Assembly (NCBI RefSeq): GCF_001904725.1
Contig: NZ_MRCE01000006.1
Location: 62,001 to 126,000 of the forward strand
Direction of reading: 5' to 3'
DNA length: 64,000 bases
Source of the DNA: Phormidium ambiguum IAM M-71
GTDB taxonomy: Bacteria; Cyanobacteriota; Cyanobacteriia; Cyanobacteriales; Aerosakkonemataceae
Positions within the stretch are counted from its first letter, which is position 1; each line of letters opens with the position of its first letter. The notes below the pieces were generated by a model, which was not told where the DNA came from, ran no database searches, and saw nothing but the letters and a program-made list of their open reading frames with translations. Both the position numbers and the translations under genes were made by a program. This document shows positions 8,052-17,008 of the stretch, piece after piece.

Positions 8052-8888
8052 ATGTCAAAAGGTTCTATCTATATTCTTCAAAATCCTGCCTTTCGGGAAA
8101 ATATGCTAAAAATTGGTCGAACAGAAGGAGATATTCAAAAAAGAGCTAAACAGCTTTTTACAACTGGTGTACCAGATGAGTTTATTATTTGTTACGAAGA
8201 AGATGTACCTGATTGCGTATTAGCTGAAAGGCTTATTCATAAAAAACTCAGTAATTACCGCTATAAAAAAAATAGAGAATTTTTTGTCATCCCTCTAACG
8301 GAAGCTGTATCAAAAGTTCAAACTGTAACTCAAAGAGAGCTTTATGAACATCATCTAAAAAAATATTCTTGGCATTTTTTAAAAGAAAATATGACAATGC
8401 GATGGTTTTGTCATCAGCAAGACTTTATTCTTGTGACTAGATACCAAAATCCTCTCATTTCAAATGAATTAGGAATTGTCGATTTGTGGAACTGTGAATA
8501 CGGCGATCAGTTTATATTAACCAACCGTCCCTGCGATGATCCTTCAGAACTAGCATCAGATCGAGCTATTCAAGGATTTTTAACAGATGTTTTTGATCTC
8601 TATCCAGGAGACAGAATAGCTTGGATTGGAAAAACTAGAGATGAGTCTAGCAAAGCTCCGAAATTTTATATACTCAGCATTTTAGATTGCTTGGCTTATG
8701 CCAAACTAGCCAGATGTCCAAAAGACTTTGTTCAATCGCCTTATGGCTTTTCAATACCTAGTAGCGATACTTTTTGGTTTTCCGAACAACAACATCCCGG
8801 ACTTTCAGTTTTGCAGGAAGCAATTTCCAAGATTAAGGAAATGGGGATTCCTCGTACATGGGGAAATCCAGACATGAATTTGTTTTAA
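8052..8888 (+). CDS. GIY-YIG / T5orf172-domain protein
   Basis: 278 residues from the ATG at 8052; a TTG 51 bases earlier keeps the frame open. Residues about 1-90 fit the T5orf172 branch of the GIY-YIG nuclease superfamily: GSIYILQNP, MLKIGRTEGDIQKRAKQL, a CYEEDVPDCVLAERLIHKKL segment with the conserved Glu region, and NREFFVIPL. Residues about 100-278 are not recognised. It follows the toxin/immunity pair by about 105 bp and may be part of the same accessory patch. Confidence 0.65.
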   Translation: MSKGSIYILQNPAFRENMLKIGRTEGDIQKRAKQLFTTGVPDEFIICYEEDVPDCVLAERLIHKKLSNYRYKKNREFFVIPLTEAVSKVQTVTQRELYEHHLKKYSWHFLKENMTMRWFCHQQDFILVTRYQNPLISNELGIVDLWNCEYGDQFILTNRPCDDPSELASDRAIQGFLTDVFDLYPGDRIAWIGKTRDESSKAPKFYILSILDCLAYAKLARCPKDFVQSPYGFSIPSSDTFWFSEQQHPGLSVLQEAISKIKEMGIPRTWGNPDMNLF

Positions 8889-8976
8889 ACTCAACCCGTA
8901 TTATGATTAGTAACCCAGACTTCTTTTGTGACTGTAATCGTATAGAGAATGACTGATTTTTGGTAGAGATTTATTT

Positions 8977-9729
8977 ATGAGCGCATCACCAGATAAACAA
9001 TTACAAGTTTCCCAAGTCAGTTTAGCGGCGACGGTGGGGATGGGTTTTTTGCTTCAGGATATCTCTTTTGAGGTATTAGCAGGGGAAAGAGTTGCGATAG
9101 TTGGGCCTTCTGGTGCGGGGAAAACTTCGCTGTTACGGTTGTTAAACCGCTTAAATGAGGCGAGTAGTGGCAAGATTTTGCTGGAAAATCAGGATATTCG
9201 GCAAATACCGCCGACTCAGCTGCGTCAGCAAGTAATTTTGGTTTTGCAAGAGGCGAAACTTTTGGGAATGACGGTACAGGAGGCGATAAGTTATCCTTTG
9301 GTGTTGCGGCGTTTTCCGGCGACGCAGATTAAGGAACGGCTAATTTATTGGATGGAGAGGTTGCATATTCCTCAAGATTGGCTAAATCGCACGGAAATCC
9401 AACTTTCAGTGGGACAAAGGCAACTAATTGCGATCGCTCGTGCCTTAGTCATCCAACCTAAAATTTTACTCCTAGATGAGCCGACTTCAGCTTTAGATTC
9501 CGGTCGTGCATCCTACTTAATTGAAGTACTCACCCAAATATCTCAGGAATTTGGGACGACAATCCTCATGGTTAATCATCAATTAGAATTAGCAGCACAA
9601 TTTTCCACCAAGGTTTTACATTTACAGCAGGGAAAATTGATGGAATGTACTGCTTCTGAGAAACTTGATTGGCAACAACTGCGCCAAACTTTTCTTGAGT
9701 TGGAAAAACAAGCAGCAGAAGAATGGTGA
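8977..9729 (+). CDS. ABC transporter ATP-binding protein
   Basis: 250 residues with a complete ATPase: Walker A GPSGAGKTSLLRLL, Q-loop VILVLQEAKLLG, signature LSVGQRQLIAIARAL, Walker B ILLLDEPTSALD and an H-loop in MVNHQ. The Q-loop spacing and short form resemble the FetA/YbbL group, whose partner is a FetB-type permease. No permease lies beside it, so this is an orphan ATPase and the transported substrate cannot be told. The stop is followed by the convergent nblR-like gene 35 bp away. Confidence 0.85.
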   Translation: MSASPDKQLQVSQVSLAATVGMGFLLQDISFEVLAGERVAIVGPSGAGKTSLLRLLNRLNEASSGKILLENQDIRQIPPTQLRQQVILVLQEAKLLGMTVQEAISYPLVLRRFPATQIKERLIYWMERLHIPQDWLNRTEIQLSVGQRQLIAIARALVIQPKILLLDEPTSALDSGRASYLIEVLTQISQEFGTTILMVNHQLELAAQFSTKVLHLQQGKLMECTASEKLDWQQLRQTFLELEKQAAEEW

Positions 9730-9764
9730 GGAGCAGGAGGAGAATTTACGCCAAACTTTACTCA

Positions 9765-10613
9765 TCACTTGCTGATTGGTAAAGCTTGACTAGCAGTAGC
9801 AGTAGGCTGAGTTAGTTCGTGGTTTCTCGGCTCATTTGTTCCATTAAAGGAGTGATTTGGTACAGAGCGATTTCTCGGTTCCTCTCCTCCATGATTTTGG
9901 GAGTTATGGGACTGAGAGTGATAACTATTCAGAAATTCTGGGTTAAACCGATAGCCAACATTACGAATAGTTTGAATAATACTTGGTTGGCGAGGGTCTG
10001 TTTCCAGTTTTTTCCGTAAGGAAAGGACGTGGGTATCAATAGTCCGGGGATTATCTATTGCATCTGGCCAAGCTTTGTTTAATAATTCGGAGCGACTTAA
10101 TGGTTGTCCTCCGGCTTGTGCCAAAACATATAACAGGCTAAATTCTTGAGGTGTTAAATCGATTAATTCCTCTTGGAAGCGCACCCGACGCTGTACCAAG
10201 TCGATTTTTAAATCGCCGTAATCTAGGTAAGCTGGGGGAATGTTCATGCGATTGCGCCGAATCAAAGCTTCGATTCGGGCAAGAAATTCTTGCATTCCAA
10301 AAGGTTTGGTTAAATAATCATCTGCGCCTGCTTTCAACCCTGCGACGATATCGGCTTCGGTATTCCGTGCAGATAGCATGAGAATGTAGGGTTGCTGCTG
10401 GCGCAATAACCAGCGACAAAATTCTAAGCCATCGCCGTCGGGAAGTTCGGCATCGAGAATTACTAACGTCGGTTGACGTAGCTGAAAAACTTCTCGCGCC
10501 TGGTAGAGACTGGCCGCTTGATACACGCGGTATCCTACTTGCTGTAAGTGCCAGCCAAGTAGCGATCGCAGATGGGGATTACTTTCAACTATTTGAACAC
10601 TAACTGATGCCAC
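9765..10613 (-). CDS. nblR: OmpR-family response regulator, NblR-like
   Basis: 282 residues. The receiver domain (about 5-118) has the phosphoacceptor Asp in LVILDAELPDGDG, a conserved Ser/Thr in LMLSARN and Lys in YLTKPFG. A winged-helix domain follows (about 128-228; LTPQEFSLLYVLAQAGGQPL, TIDTHVLSLRKKL). The N-terminus VQIVESNPHLRSLLGWHL is like NblR, the cyanobacterial regulator of phycobilisome degradation under nutrient or light stress. A Gln/Asn/His-rich C-terminal tail of about 55 residues is unusual. The family is firm; the NblR name is inferred from overall resemblance. No kinase is adjacent. Confidence 0.7.
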   Translation of the reverse strand: MASVSVQIVESNPHLRSLLGWHLQQVGYRVYQAASLYQAREVFQLRQPTLVILDAELPDGDGLEFCRWLLRQQQPYILMLSARNTEADIVAGLKAGADDYLTKPFGMQEFLARIEALIRRNRMNIPPAYLDYGDLKIDLVQRRVRFQEELIDLTPQEFSLLYVLAQAGGQPLSRSELLNKAWPDAIDNPRTIDTHVLSLRKKLETDPRQPSIIQTIRNVGYRFNPEFLNSYHSQSHNSQNHGGEEPRNRSVPNHSFNGTNEPRNHELTQPTATASQALPISK

Positions 10614-11401
10614 AGATGCTTGCCTTCCTTGGCTTTAGCGACTTTCAAATTAGCAGGAAATTTAGCAAAATTTTGTAACGAATGTTACTCCTACCTTCGG
10701 GTATATTTAGTCTGGATTCTACTGTTGGAGAAAAATTAATTAATCTTTGCATCTGGAGTTAAGAAGAATTTTCCCACAGCTATCCAAATCTAATCATTTT
10801 CCTCAAGCACGAAATCTTTGCTAAATTCATGCCTTATCTTTAACATATCTTCAATTGATTTTCCTAATTCTTGCCTGCGGCATTGTACCTTGTTTTGCAG
10901 ATATACTACTCACCTGATAGATAATCTTACGGTATGGATAGATGGATAAATGAAGTTACAATAAAGACATAATAGTGATTCATCTATAATCACTAGTTAC
11001 TTGCACCTTTATACAATCGGCGTTTCTGGTTTTGTCAACCTCGCAAATTTGTAGCGGTCACTGCAAATTTTTAACAGCCAGTAACTTCTGCTATCTAGAA
11101 TGCCAACGGTTTATTATACATTAGTTTCGACTCAAAAGCAAACATCAAGCAGATTAAGTTTTAGAGGAAGCTAAGCAAATTAGAATAAGCCTGACATCTA
11201 AAAATTTGTGGAAGCTTTGGTAAAACCCATTGACATCATAAGATACTGATTTACTCTATCCATCTATCATCAAATAATCTACTGATAGATAGTGTAGACA
11301 AAAATAAAATCTCAGTTATCCTAAACAATAACCAGAATGAAACCAATTTTTGACCGTTTTCGTCAATCTATTTAGGAACCAGTAGATTTCAACCAAAGAC
11401 T
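10614..11401. other. Long intergenic region
   Basis: About 790 bases between the divergent nblR-like and DUF6761-like genes. It is AT-rich with only very short ORFs. It holds one clear inverted repeat (10973-10995) and a possible -35 TTGACA near 11233 followed 16-17 bases later by a weak -10. GGATAGATGGATA near 10935 has an inverted counterpart near 11258. I see no tRNA or known ncRNA. Confidence 0.5.
10973..10995. repeat. Inverted repeat, possible operator
   Basis: TAGTGATT and AATCACTA arms separated by 7 bases. There is no T-tract, so a protein-binding site or RNA hairpin is likelier than a terminator. It is about 400 bases upstream of the gene at 11402. Confidence 0.45.
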
Positions 11402-11650
11402 ATGTTACAGGACACTCAGACTATTCGGCATTACCAGAAACTTACTGATTCCCTAGTTGAAATGTGGAATCGGGGTTATAGATTTGATAGTTTACGGCTT
11501 TATTTGGATGGCTATTTAGCAGCTTTACGTCATAGTAAAACCCTAGAGCCGTATCACATTCATCGTTTAGAAGAAGAAGCTACTCGTTACATTTACGACC
11601 CATCAAATTTTGAATTACCAGAACCCGAACCGGAATCAGACTATTATTAG
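11402..11650 (+). CDS. DUF6761-like cyanobacterial protein
   Basis: 82 residues: MLQDTQTIRHYQKLTDSLVE, then MWNRGYRFDSLRLYLDGYLA, HRLEEEATRYIYDP and an acidic tail. It is a small soluble helical protein of a cyanobacteria-restricted family that I associate with DUF6761. The role is unknown. It is transcribed alone after a long upstream region, which suggests its own regulated promoter or a long leader. Confidence 0.6.
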   Translation: MLQDTQTIRHYQKLTDSLVEMWNRGYRFDSLRLYLDGYLAALRHSKTLEPYHIHRLEEEATRYIYDPSNFELPEPEPESDYY

Positions 11651-11858
11651 CTGGTTTTTAGGTGGGGAATAAGTGGTAATAGGAGGCTAGCGACGCTACT
11701 TTCTAAATAAAGCGTCGGTAGCTGATGTGTGGTTAAGTAAATGATTGAAATATTTAATAAATATTGGGCAAACTTCCTGCTATTTCTGATGGTTAACTAA
11801 CCATACCAAAGTTGTCCATAGCCGATAGTTAAAGTTAAAATTTATGATTGGTTAATTG

Positions 11859-12584
11859 TTAATCTTTTTCTTCAGGAAGCAAAGAAGTTTCAGAAGGAAT
11901 TTCTGGCGGTGATCCAGTAATTGCTTTTGGCAACTGTGGCTTAATTAGTAAGCTGACTCCGATCGCCCAAGCCACAGAAACTGACCAACCAGCTAAAATA
12001 TCGCTGGGAAAATGTACGCCTAAATATAGGCGAGTCCAGCCAATAGCTAAAACCAATAAACTGCCAAAAATCAGTATTGGCAAACACCAAATTGTCCCCC
12101 AAGTTAAAATTACTAAAGCTATTACTAAGGTCATACTGGTCATAGCATGACCGCTAGGAAAAGCGTAATCTAGTTCAGGAGTTAGTGATTGCCAAAGATG
12201 GGGACGGATGCGGTGCATGATTGCTTTGGCGGTAAGATTGATGATTGCAGCACCTAGAGTAGTGGTGAATAAAAAGGTGAGCGATCGCCATTTTTTCTGG
12301 AACAATAAGATCAGTGAAATAATTAGTACGATTGGTATCACAATTTTCACAGAACCAAATTTGGTTAAATTGACAGCCAAAACATCTAATTGTTTACTTG
12401 ATGTTTGATGAATACCCAGCAAAATAGATTTATCCCAAGCAAAACCATCAGCATTTTCTCTAACGTGAATTGCCAGCAGCATAAAATTTTGTAAAGGTAG
12501 ATACACTCCTATAAATAACAGTAACAAACCTTGCCAACGAGCGCCAAGGAGTTTTTTAATAAACTGAAAAAACTGTTTTAGCAT
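11859..12584 (-). CDS. PAP2-family membrane phosphatase
   Basis: 241 residues with about six membrane helices. All three PAP2 motifs are present: K-x6-RP in KAIMHRIRPHLW, PSGH in YAFPSGHAMTS, and the third motif in RLYLGVHFPSDILAGW. Members dephosphorylate lipid phosphates such as phosphatidate or undecaprenyl pyrophosphate; the substrate cannot be chosen from sequence. A proline- and glutamate-rich C-terminal tail follows the last helix. It is transcribed alone. Confidence 0.88.
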   Translation of the reverse strand: MLKQFFQFIKKLLGARWQGLLLLFIGVYLPLQNFMLLAIHVRENADGFAWDKSILLGIHQTSSKQLDVLAVNLTKFGSVKIVIPIVLIISLILLFQKKWRSLTFLFTTTLGAAIINLTAKAIMHRIRPHLWQSLTPELDYAFPSGHAMTSMTLVIALVILTWGTIWCLPILIFGSLLVLAIGWTRLYLGVHFPSDILAGWSVSVAWAIGVSLLIKPQLPKAITGSPPEIPSETSLLPEEKD

Positions 12585-12915
12585 ATTACCAGTATTTACT
12601 AGCCTTCTTCAAATATACTACTGACTACTACACTAAAAAGTTCCATAATTATCTCTCACGCTAATCTCAAATTGAATGTACTCGTAACCAAATACAAAAA
12701 ATTAGTAGCAATTTAAATAGTATTATTAGCTAATATTAATTACTAACAGTTATTTTAATAACTTAGAAAGTGATAAAAATTACCTGGCAGTATAGTAGAA
12801 AATCGGGAAAAAGCTTACTTTATCTTAAAATAGCCTTAAGATTGTCAAGTTATGCTTTATAAACTCAGCTTTTAAGTGATAAAACAAGAAATATTATCCC
12901 AAAATCATCTGCTAC

Positions 12916-12944
12916 TTGACAAAAAATACTTGAGTTCTTGTAAA
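12916..12944 (+). promoter_or_regulatory. Candidate pyk promoter
   Basis: TTGACA at 12916-12921 is an exact -35 consensus, and TGTAAA at 12939-12944 is a fair -10 (4 of 6) with 17-base spacing. It lies about 20 bases before the pyk ATG, so the leader would be very short. The rest of the 12585-12963 gap is AT-rich with nothing else recognisable. Confidence 0.35.
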
Positions 12945-12963
12945 GCAAAAGTAATCTCAAATT

Positions 12964-14385
12964 ATGCCCAAAGTACTTCACCGGACTAAAATTGTTGCCA
13001 CTCTTGGCCCTGCCAGCAATAGACCAGAAGTTATAGAGAAACTGGTACAAGCAGGAATGAATGTAGCCCGACTCAATTTTTCTCATGGTAGTTATGAAGA
13101 TCATGCACGTACAGTTGCTTTAATCCGTACTATTTCCGAAAAATTAGATACACCAATTACAATTCTGCAAGACTTACAAGGGCCAAAAGTTCGGGTAGGT
13201 TTGTTGCCCAAAGGTAAAATTGACTTAATCGAAGGAGAAAAAATTACACTCGTACCGATTTCAGAATATCAAGATCAAATTAATACTGTACCTATTGATT
13301 ACCCTGATTTAGCAGCAGATGCCAAGCCGGGAGAACAAGTACTTTTAGATGATGGACTTTTGGAACTGCAAATTAAAGAAATTGAGGAAAAAACTGTAGC
13401 CTGCGAAGTAATTAAAGGCGGAATTTTGAAAAATCGCAAAGGAGTCAATTTTCCCAACTTAAATTTACGTTTACCATCACTGACAGAGAAAGATCGGCAA
13501 GATTTAGAGTTTGGCATTTCTCAAGGAGTAGATTGGATTTCTTTGAGCTTTGTACGTAAAGCTGAAGATGTTCGCAGCTTGAAAGAATTATTAGCAGCTA
13601 AAGGTGCAGATATTCCAGTAATTGCCAAAATTGAAAAACCGCAAGCAATTTCTAACATTGAAGAAATTGTCGATGAATGTGATGGTTTGATGGTAGCAAG
13701 AGGTGATTTAGGCGTAGAAATGAGTCCCGAAAAAGTGCCGCTTTTACAAAAGCGAATTATTCGGATGTGTAATCGCAAAGGGATTCCGGTAATTACTGCG
13801 ACTCAAATGTTAGATAGCATGATTAATAATCCTCGTCCGACTCGTGCAGAAGCAAGTGATGTTGCTAATGCAATTATGGATGGAACGGATGCGGTGATGC
13901 TTTCTGGTGAGTCTGCGGTAGGAAGCTATCCAGTGGAAGCAGTGGAAATGATGGCGCGGATAGCTTATGAAGTGGAAAAAGATTTGCGATTTGAAAATAA
14001 TCCGGCGGCTAAAAGTGATGAAACTCATGCTTTAAGTGAGGCGCTAAATTCGATCGATCGCACTTTGCCATTACGTTGTATTGTGGCTTTCACAAGTACA
14101 GGTTATACGGCATTAATTGCTTCAGCAGAACGTCCGAAAGCACCTGTATTTGCTCTGACTCATAATATTAAAGTTTACCACCGTTTAAATTTAATTTGGG
14201 GTGTGACTCCTTTGTTGTTGGATAACCAGGTGGAGACTTTTGAAAATGCACTTTTGCAGGCAGAAGATTTGTTAGTTCAACGTAAATTAGTGGCAAGTGG
14301 CGATCGCATTTTAATTATGGGTGGTGTACCAATGCAACGTCCCGGAGGTACAAATTTCTTGAAAATACACACAATTAGTGTGTAG
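12964..14385 (+). CDS. pyk: Pyruvate kinase
   Basis: 473 residues covering the full catalytic barrel and allosteric domain: [39 protein letters not shown], the metal/substrate segment [22 protein letters not shown], and the signature-like ATQMLDSMI followed by [20 protein letters not shown]. It converts PEP and ADP to pyruvate and ATP. It lacks the extra C-terminal phosphohistidine domain seen in longer (about 590-residue) cyanobacterial isozymes, so it is the short form. It is convergent with rbsK across a shared terminator. Confidence 0.96.
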   Translation: MPKVLHRTKIVATLGPASNRPEVIEKLVQAGMNVARLNFSHGSYEDHARTVALIRTISEKLDTPITILQDLQGPKVRVGLLPKGKIDLIEGEKITLVPISEYQDQINTVPIDYPDLAADAKPGEQVLLDDGLLELQIKEIEEKTVACEVIKGGILKNRKGVNFPNLNLRLPSLTEKDRQDLEFGISQGVDWISLSFVRKAEDVRSLKELLAAKGADIPVIAKIEKPQAISNIEEIVDECDGLMVARGDLGVEMSPEKVPLLQKRIIRMCNRKGIPVITATQMLDSMINNPRPTRAEASDVANAIMDGTDAVMLSGESAVGSYPVEAVEMMARIAYEVEKDLRFENNPAAKSDETHALSEALNSIDRTLPLRCIVAFTSTGYTALIASAERPKAPVFALTHNIKVYHRLNLIWGVTPLLLDNQVETFENALLQAEDLLVQRKLVASGDRILIMGGVPMQRPGGTNFLKIHTISV

Positions 14386-14390
14386 AAAAA

Positions 14391-14443
14391 AGGTACGTTG
14401 TTGTGCTTTAGCACTAGAGGCGCTGAAGCGCAACAACGTACCT
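14391..14443. terminator. Bidirectional terminator between pyk and rbsK
   Basis: Long inverted repeat: AGGTACGTTGTTG...CTTTAGC pairs with GCTGAAG...CAACAACGTACCT, with A-runs just left. It serves the ends of both convergent genes and overlaps the rbsK stop codon by two bases. Confidence 0.75.
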
Positions 14444-15353
14444 AGCTTAAGAAAGTATCAAAAGTTTCTTTGTTTGGTAAAGAAGGTTGTGCGCCTTGTT
14501 TTGTTGTGGCTAAAGCGCCTGCTGCTGCACCCCATTTAATCGCTTCTCGTAAGGATAAACCACTATCAAAAGCTGCTGCCATTGCTGCATTAAAAGCATC
14601 ACCAGCAGCTACAGTATCGATCGCATTTACTGGAAACGCTGGTAGCATAAAAGTTTCCGAATTAGTTGCACAAAACACTCCTTTACTTCCTAGTTTAATT
14701 ACGACAATTTCTACACCTCTGTTAAGAAAAACTTCTGCCGCTTTTGCCATTGTTTCTTGATTAGTAATTTCAAATCCTACTAAGCGACTTGCTTCGGTTT
14801 CATTGGGAGTTATTACATCAGCTAAAGTGTAGAGTTCATCAGGTAATTTTTCTGGTGCTGGTGCGGGATCGAGAATGACTTTTACCTTGGCTTTTTTTGC
14901 TGCTGCTGCTGCTGCGATAATTGCCGGAATTGGAACTTCTAATTGTAATAATAAGACGCTGGCATTGGGTAATAATTTTTCTAATCTTTCGACATCTGTA
15001 GAGTTAACTTTTCCGTTTGCACCGGGAACTACAATAATAGTGTTTTCGCTGCGATCGTCAACGGAAATTACTGCCACACCAGAACTTGTAGTATCATCAA
15101 TTAAAATTGAGTCAGTTTGTACACCTGCAACTTTTAAAGATGTCAATAATTCTTGTCCAAAATTATCGCTACCAACTCGCCCAATCATATAACTAGTTCT
15201 GCCTAAAAGTGCTGCACCAACTGCTTGATTTGCACCTTTACCTCCCGGCGCAGTAAAAAATTCGTAACCTAAGAGAGTTTCTCCGGGGACTGGTAAACGC
15301 GGAGTCCGGGTGACGAGATCCATGTTGATGCTGCCAAAGACAATTATACTCAT
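14442..15353 (-). CDS. rbsK: Ribokinase
   Basis: 303 residues of the PfkB sugar-kinase family. The N-terminal IIVFGSINMDLVTR and APGGKGANQAVGAALLG are the ribokinase signature, and DTVAAGDAFNAAMAAA carries the catalytic Asp and anion hole. It phosphorylates ribose to ribose 5-phosphate. It diverges from the nucleoside deoxyribosyltransferase and sits beside a nucleoside hydrolase, which releases ribose, so it fits nucleoside salvage. Only 16 bp separate the divergent starts, so promoters must overlap the opposite gene. Confidence 0.9.
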   Translation of the reverse strand: MSIIVFGSINMDLVTRTPRLPVPGETLLGYEFFTAPGGKGANQAVGAALLGRTSYMIGRVGSDNFGQELLTSLKVAGVQTDSILIDDTTSSGVAVISVDDRSENTIIVVPGANGKVNSTDVERLEKLLPNASVLLLQLEVPIPAIIAAAAAAKKAKVKVILDPAPAPEKLPDELYTLADVITPNETEASRLVGFEITNQETMAKAAEVFLNRGVEIVVIKLGSKGVFCATNSETFMLPAFPVNAIDTVAAGDAFNAAMAAAFDSGLSLREAIKWGAAAGALATTKQGAQPSLPNKETFDTFLS

Positions 15354-15369
15354 ATTCAGGAGTTTGATA

Positions 15370-15909
15370 ATGCGAATTTACCTTGCTGGGCCTGATGTTT
15401 TTTTACCTGACCCAATGAAAGCTGCTAAAGTCAAACAAGAAATTTGTCAGAAGTATGGTTTTATCGGGATGTTTCCTTTTGATAATAAACTAAATTTAAC
15501 TCATTTGTCTCCTAAAGATGCCGGAATTGCGATTTACAAAAGTAACATTCAACTGATGGATAGTTGCGATTTAATTGTGGCAAATATGACTCCGTTTCGC
15601 GGGTCAAGTATGGATGTGGGTACGGCTTTTGAAATGGGTTACATGACGGCGCAAGGAAAGCCTGTCTTTGGTTACACTAATGATGGGCGTTTATTTGCCG
15701 ATCGCATTCCGCAAATTTCACCTGATTTGGACAATTGGGGCATGGCGATCGAGCATTTTGATATGGTAGATAATTTAATGTTAGAAGCTGCGATTATCGT
15801 CAGTGGCGGAGAAGTGAGAAGTCAGCAAATAGAACCAGACAATTATTATACGGAATTAAAAGTGTTTGAAGAAGTAGTGAAAATTGCTGCCAAAAAGTTA
15901 CTTTCTTAA
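15370..15909 (+). CDS. Nucleoside 2-deoxyribosyltransferase
   Basis: 179 residues from MRIYLAGPDVFLPDP. The frame is open 60 bases upstream, but AGGAG at 15357-15361 and the conserved start favour 15370. The family motif SSMDVGTAFEMGYMTAQGKP includes the catalytic Glu, and DLIVANMTPFRG contributes the base-binding loop. The enzyme exchanges bases between deoxyribonucleosides or hydrolyses them. The nucleoside hydrolase starts 12 bp downstream, so the two are probably translated from one message. Confidence 0.85.
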   Translation: MRIYLAGPDVFLPDPMKAAKVKQEICQKYGFIGMFPFDNKLNLTHLSPKDAGIAIYKSNIQLMDSCDLIVANMTPFRGSSMDVGTAFEMGYMTAQGKPVFGYTNDGRLFADRIPQISPDLDNWGMAIEHFDMVDNLMLEAAIIVSGGEVRSQQIEPDNYYTELKVFEEVVKIAAKKLLS

Positions 15910-15921
15910 GGAATTAATATA

Positions 15922-16914
15922 ATGCTCCAAAAAGTTAAGCCGAAAATTATTATCGATACCGATCCCGGAGGAGATGATTCTTTTGCTTTGTTATGGTTAT
16001 TGAGTTTAGTAAAACAGGGATTTGCGGAACTAGTTGCTGTTACGGCTGTTGATGGAAATGTTCATGCAAGATACACTTTTGTTGGTGCTAGTAAACTTTT
16101 GAAATTAGCAGGTTTTCCATCCATAGAAGTTGGCAAAGGTGTGATTGGGGGATCGGAAAGCGAACTAGAAGATGCAGGGGGAATTCATGGCGCTGATGGG
16201 ATGGGAAATCTTTCTCATACTTTGTCGGAAATTGATGTTAAATATGAAGATGCGGTTTATTCCGATGATATTTTAATTGATAAGTTAAAGGCTAATCCAG
16301 GGGAAATTACAATTATTGCGATCGCACCTCTCACAAACTTAGCATCTGCCGAGAAAAAATGTCCTGGTATTCTCAAAAATGCTAAAGAAATTATCATTAT
16401 GGGAGGTGCGTTTAAAGTACCTGGAAATATTGCGCCAGAAGCAGAATTTAATATTGCTTATGATGTGGAAGCTGCGGCGACAGTTTTTGCTAGTCGTGAC
16501 GATCTTATAGTCATTCCCATTGATGTGACAGAAAAGCTCATTTTTACTAATGAAATGGCTGAACAAATCAGACAAATTAACCCAGAAAGTGAAATTTCTA
16601 AATTTATAGTTTCTCTATGTAAATTTATGACTCAAACTGCCCTTGCTTTTCGAGAAACTCAAGGTAAGCAAGGTTTTTTGGTGCATGATGCTGCTACTTT
16701 GGCTTATCTGTTTTATCCTGAGACTTTGTTGTTTCGTCGTGCTAATGTAATGATTGAAACTAAAGGAGAATGGACAAAAGGAAAAACGCTGATTGATCGC
16801 CGAAATAAGACAAAATTTGGTGCTAATGCTTGGGTAGCGATGGAGGTTGATAGCGTTAACCTTTTAGCGGTAATGATTGAAGATTTAAAAATCCTTATTT
16901 CTGAGACAAATTAA
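15922..16914 (+). CDS. Inosine/uridine-preferring nucleoside hydrolase family
   Basis: 330 residues. The calcium-binding N-terminal motif reads IIIDTDPGGDDSFALL; later come TIIAIAPLTNLASA, EIIIMGGAF and the C-terminal FLVHDAATLAY with the conserved Asp. Such enzymes split ribonucleosides into base and ribose. Placed between a deoxyribosyltransferase and a purine-oxidation cluster, with ribokinase adjacent, it probably feeds bases to xanthine dehydrogenase and ribose to RbsK. The exact base preference is not readable. Confidence 0.88.
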   Translation: MLQKVKPKIIIDTDPGGDDSFALLWLLSLVKQGFAELVAVTAVDGNVHARYTFVGASKLLKLAGFPSIEVGKGVIGGSESELEDAGGIHGADGMGNLSHTLSEIDVKYEDAVYSDDILIDKLKANPGEITIIAIAPLTNLASAEKKCPGILKNAKEIIIMGGAFKVPGNIAPEAEFNIAYDVEAAATVFASRDDLIVIPIDVTEKLIFTNEMAEQIRQINPESEISKFIVSLCKFMTQTALAFRETQGKQGFLVHDAATLAYLFYPETLLFRRANVMIETKGEWTKGKTLIDRRNKTKFGANAWVAMEVDSVNLLAVMIEDLKILISETN

Positions 16915-16961
16915 TATTTGCAGCCAAAATCGTATCCTGAAGTACAAAACTTTGCAAAATT

Positions 16962-16978
16962 TTGTATACAGTATACAA
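16962..16978. promoter_or_regulatory. Palindromic operator upstream of gntR
   Basis: Perfect palindrome TTGTATACAGTATACAA. FCD-subfamily GntR regulators commonly bind short AT-rich palindromes of the TNGTNNACNA or GTATAC type, and the gene for one begins 31 bases further on. I infer an autoregulatory operator. I did not find a second copy in the purine cluster by eye. Confidence 0.7.
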
Positions 16979-17008
16979 TAGTGCTATCGAGCTTAAGGAA
17001 TTGCAGCC

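Noticed and set aside
10614..11401. tRNA or structured ncRNA in the long gap
   Set aside because: No cloverleaf pattern, TTCGA-like T-loop or CCA-adjacent acceptor could be built by eye; only one simple inverted repeat is present.
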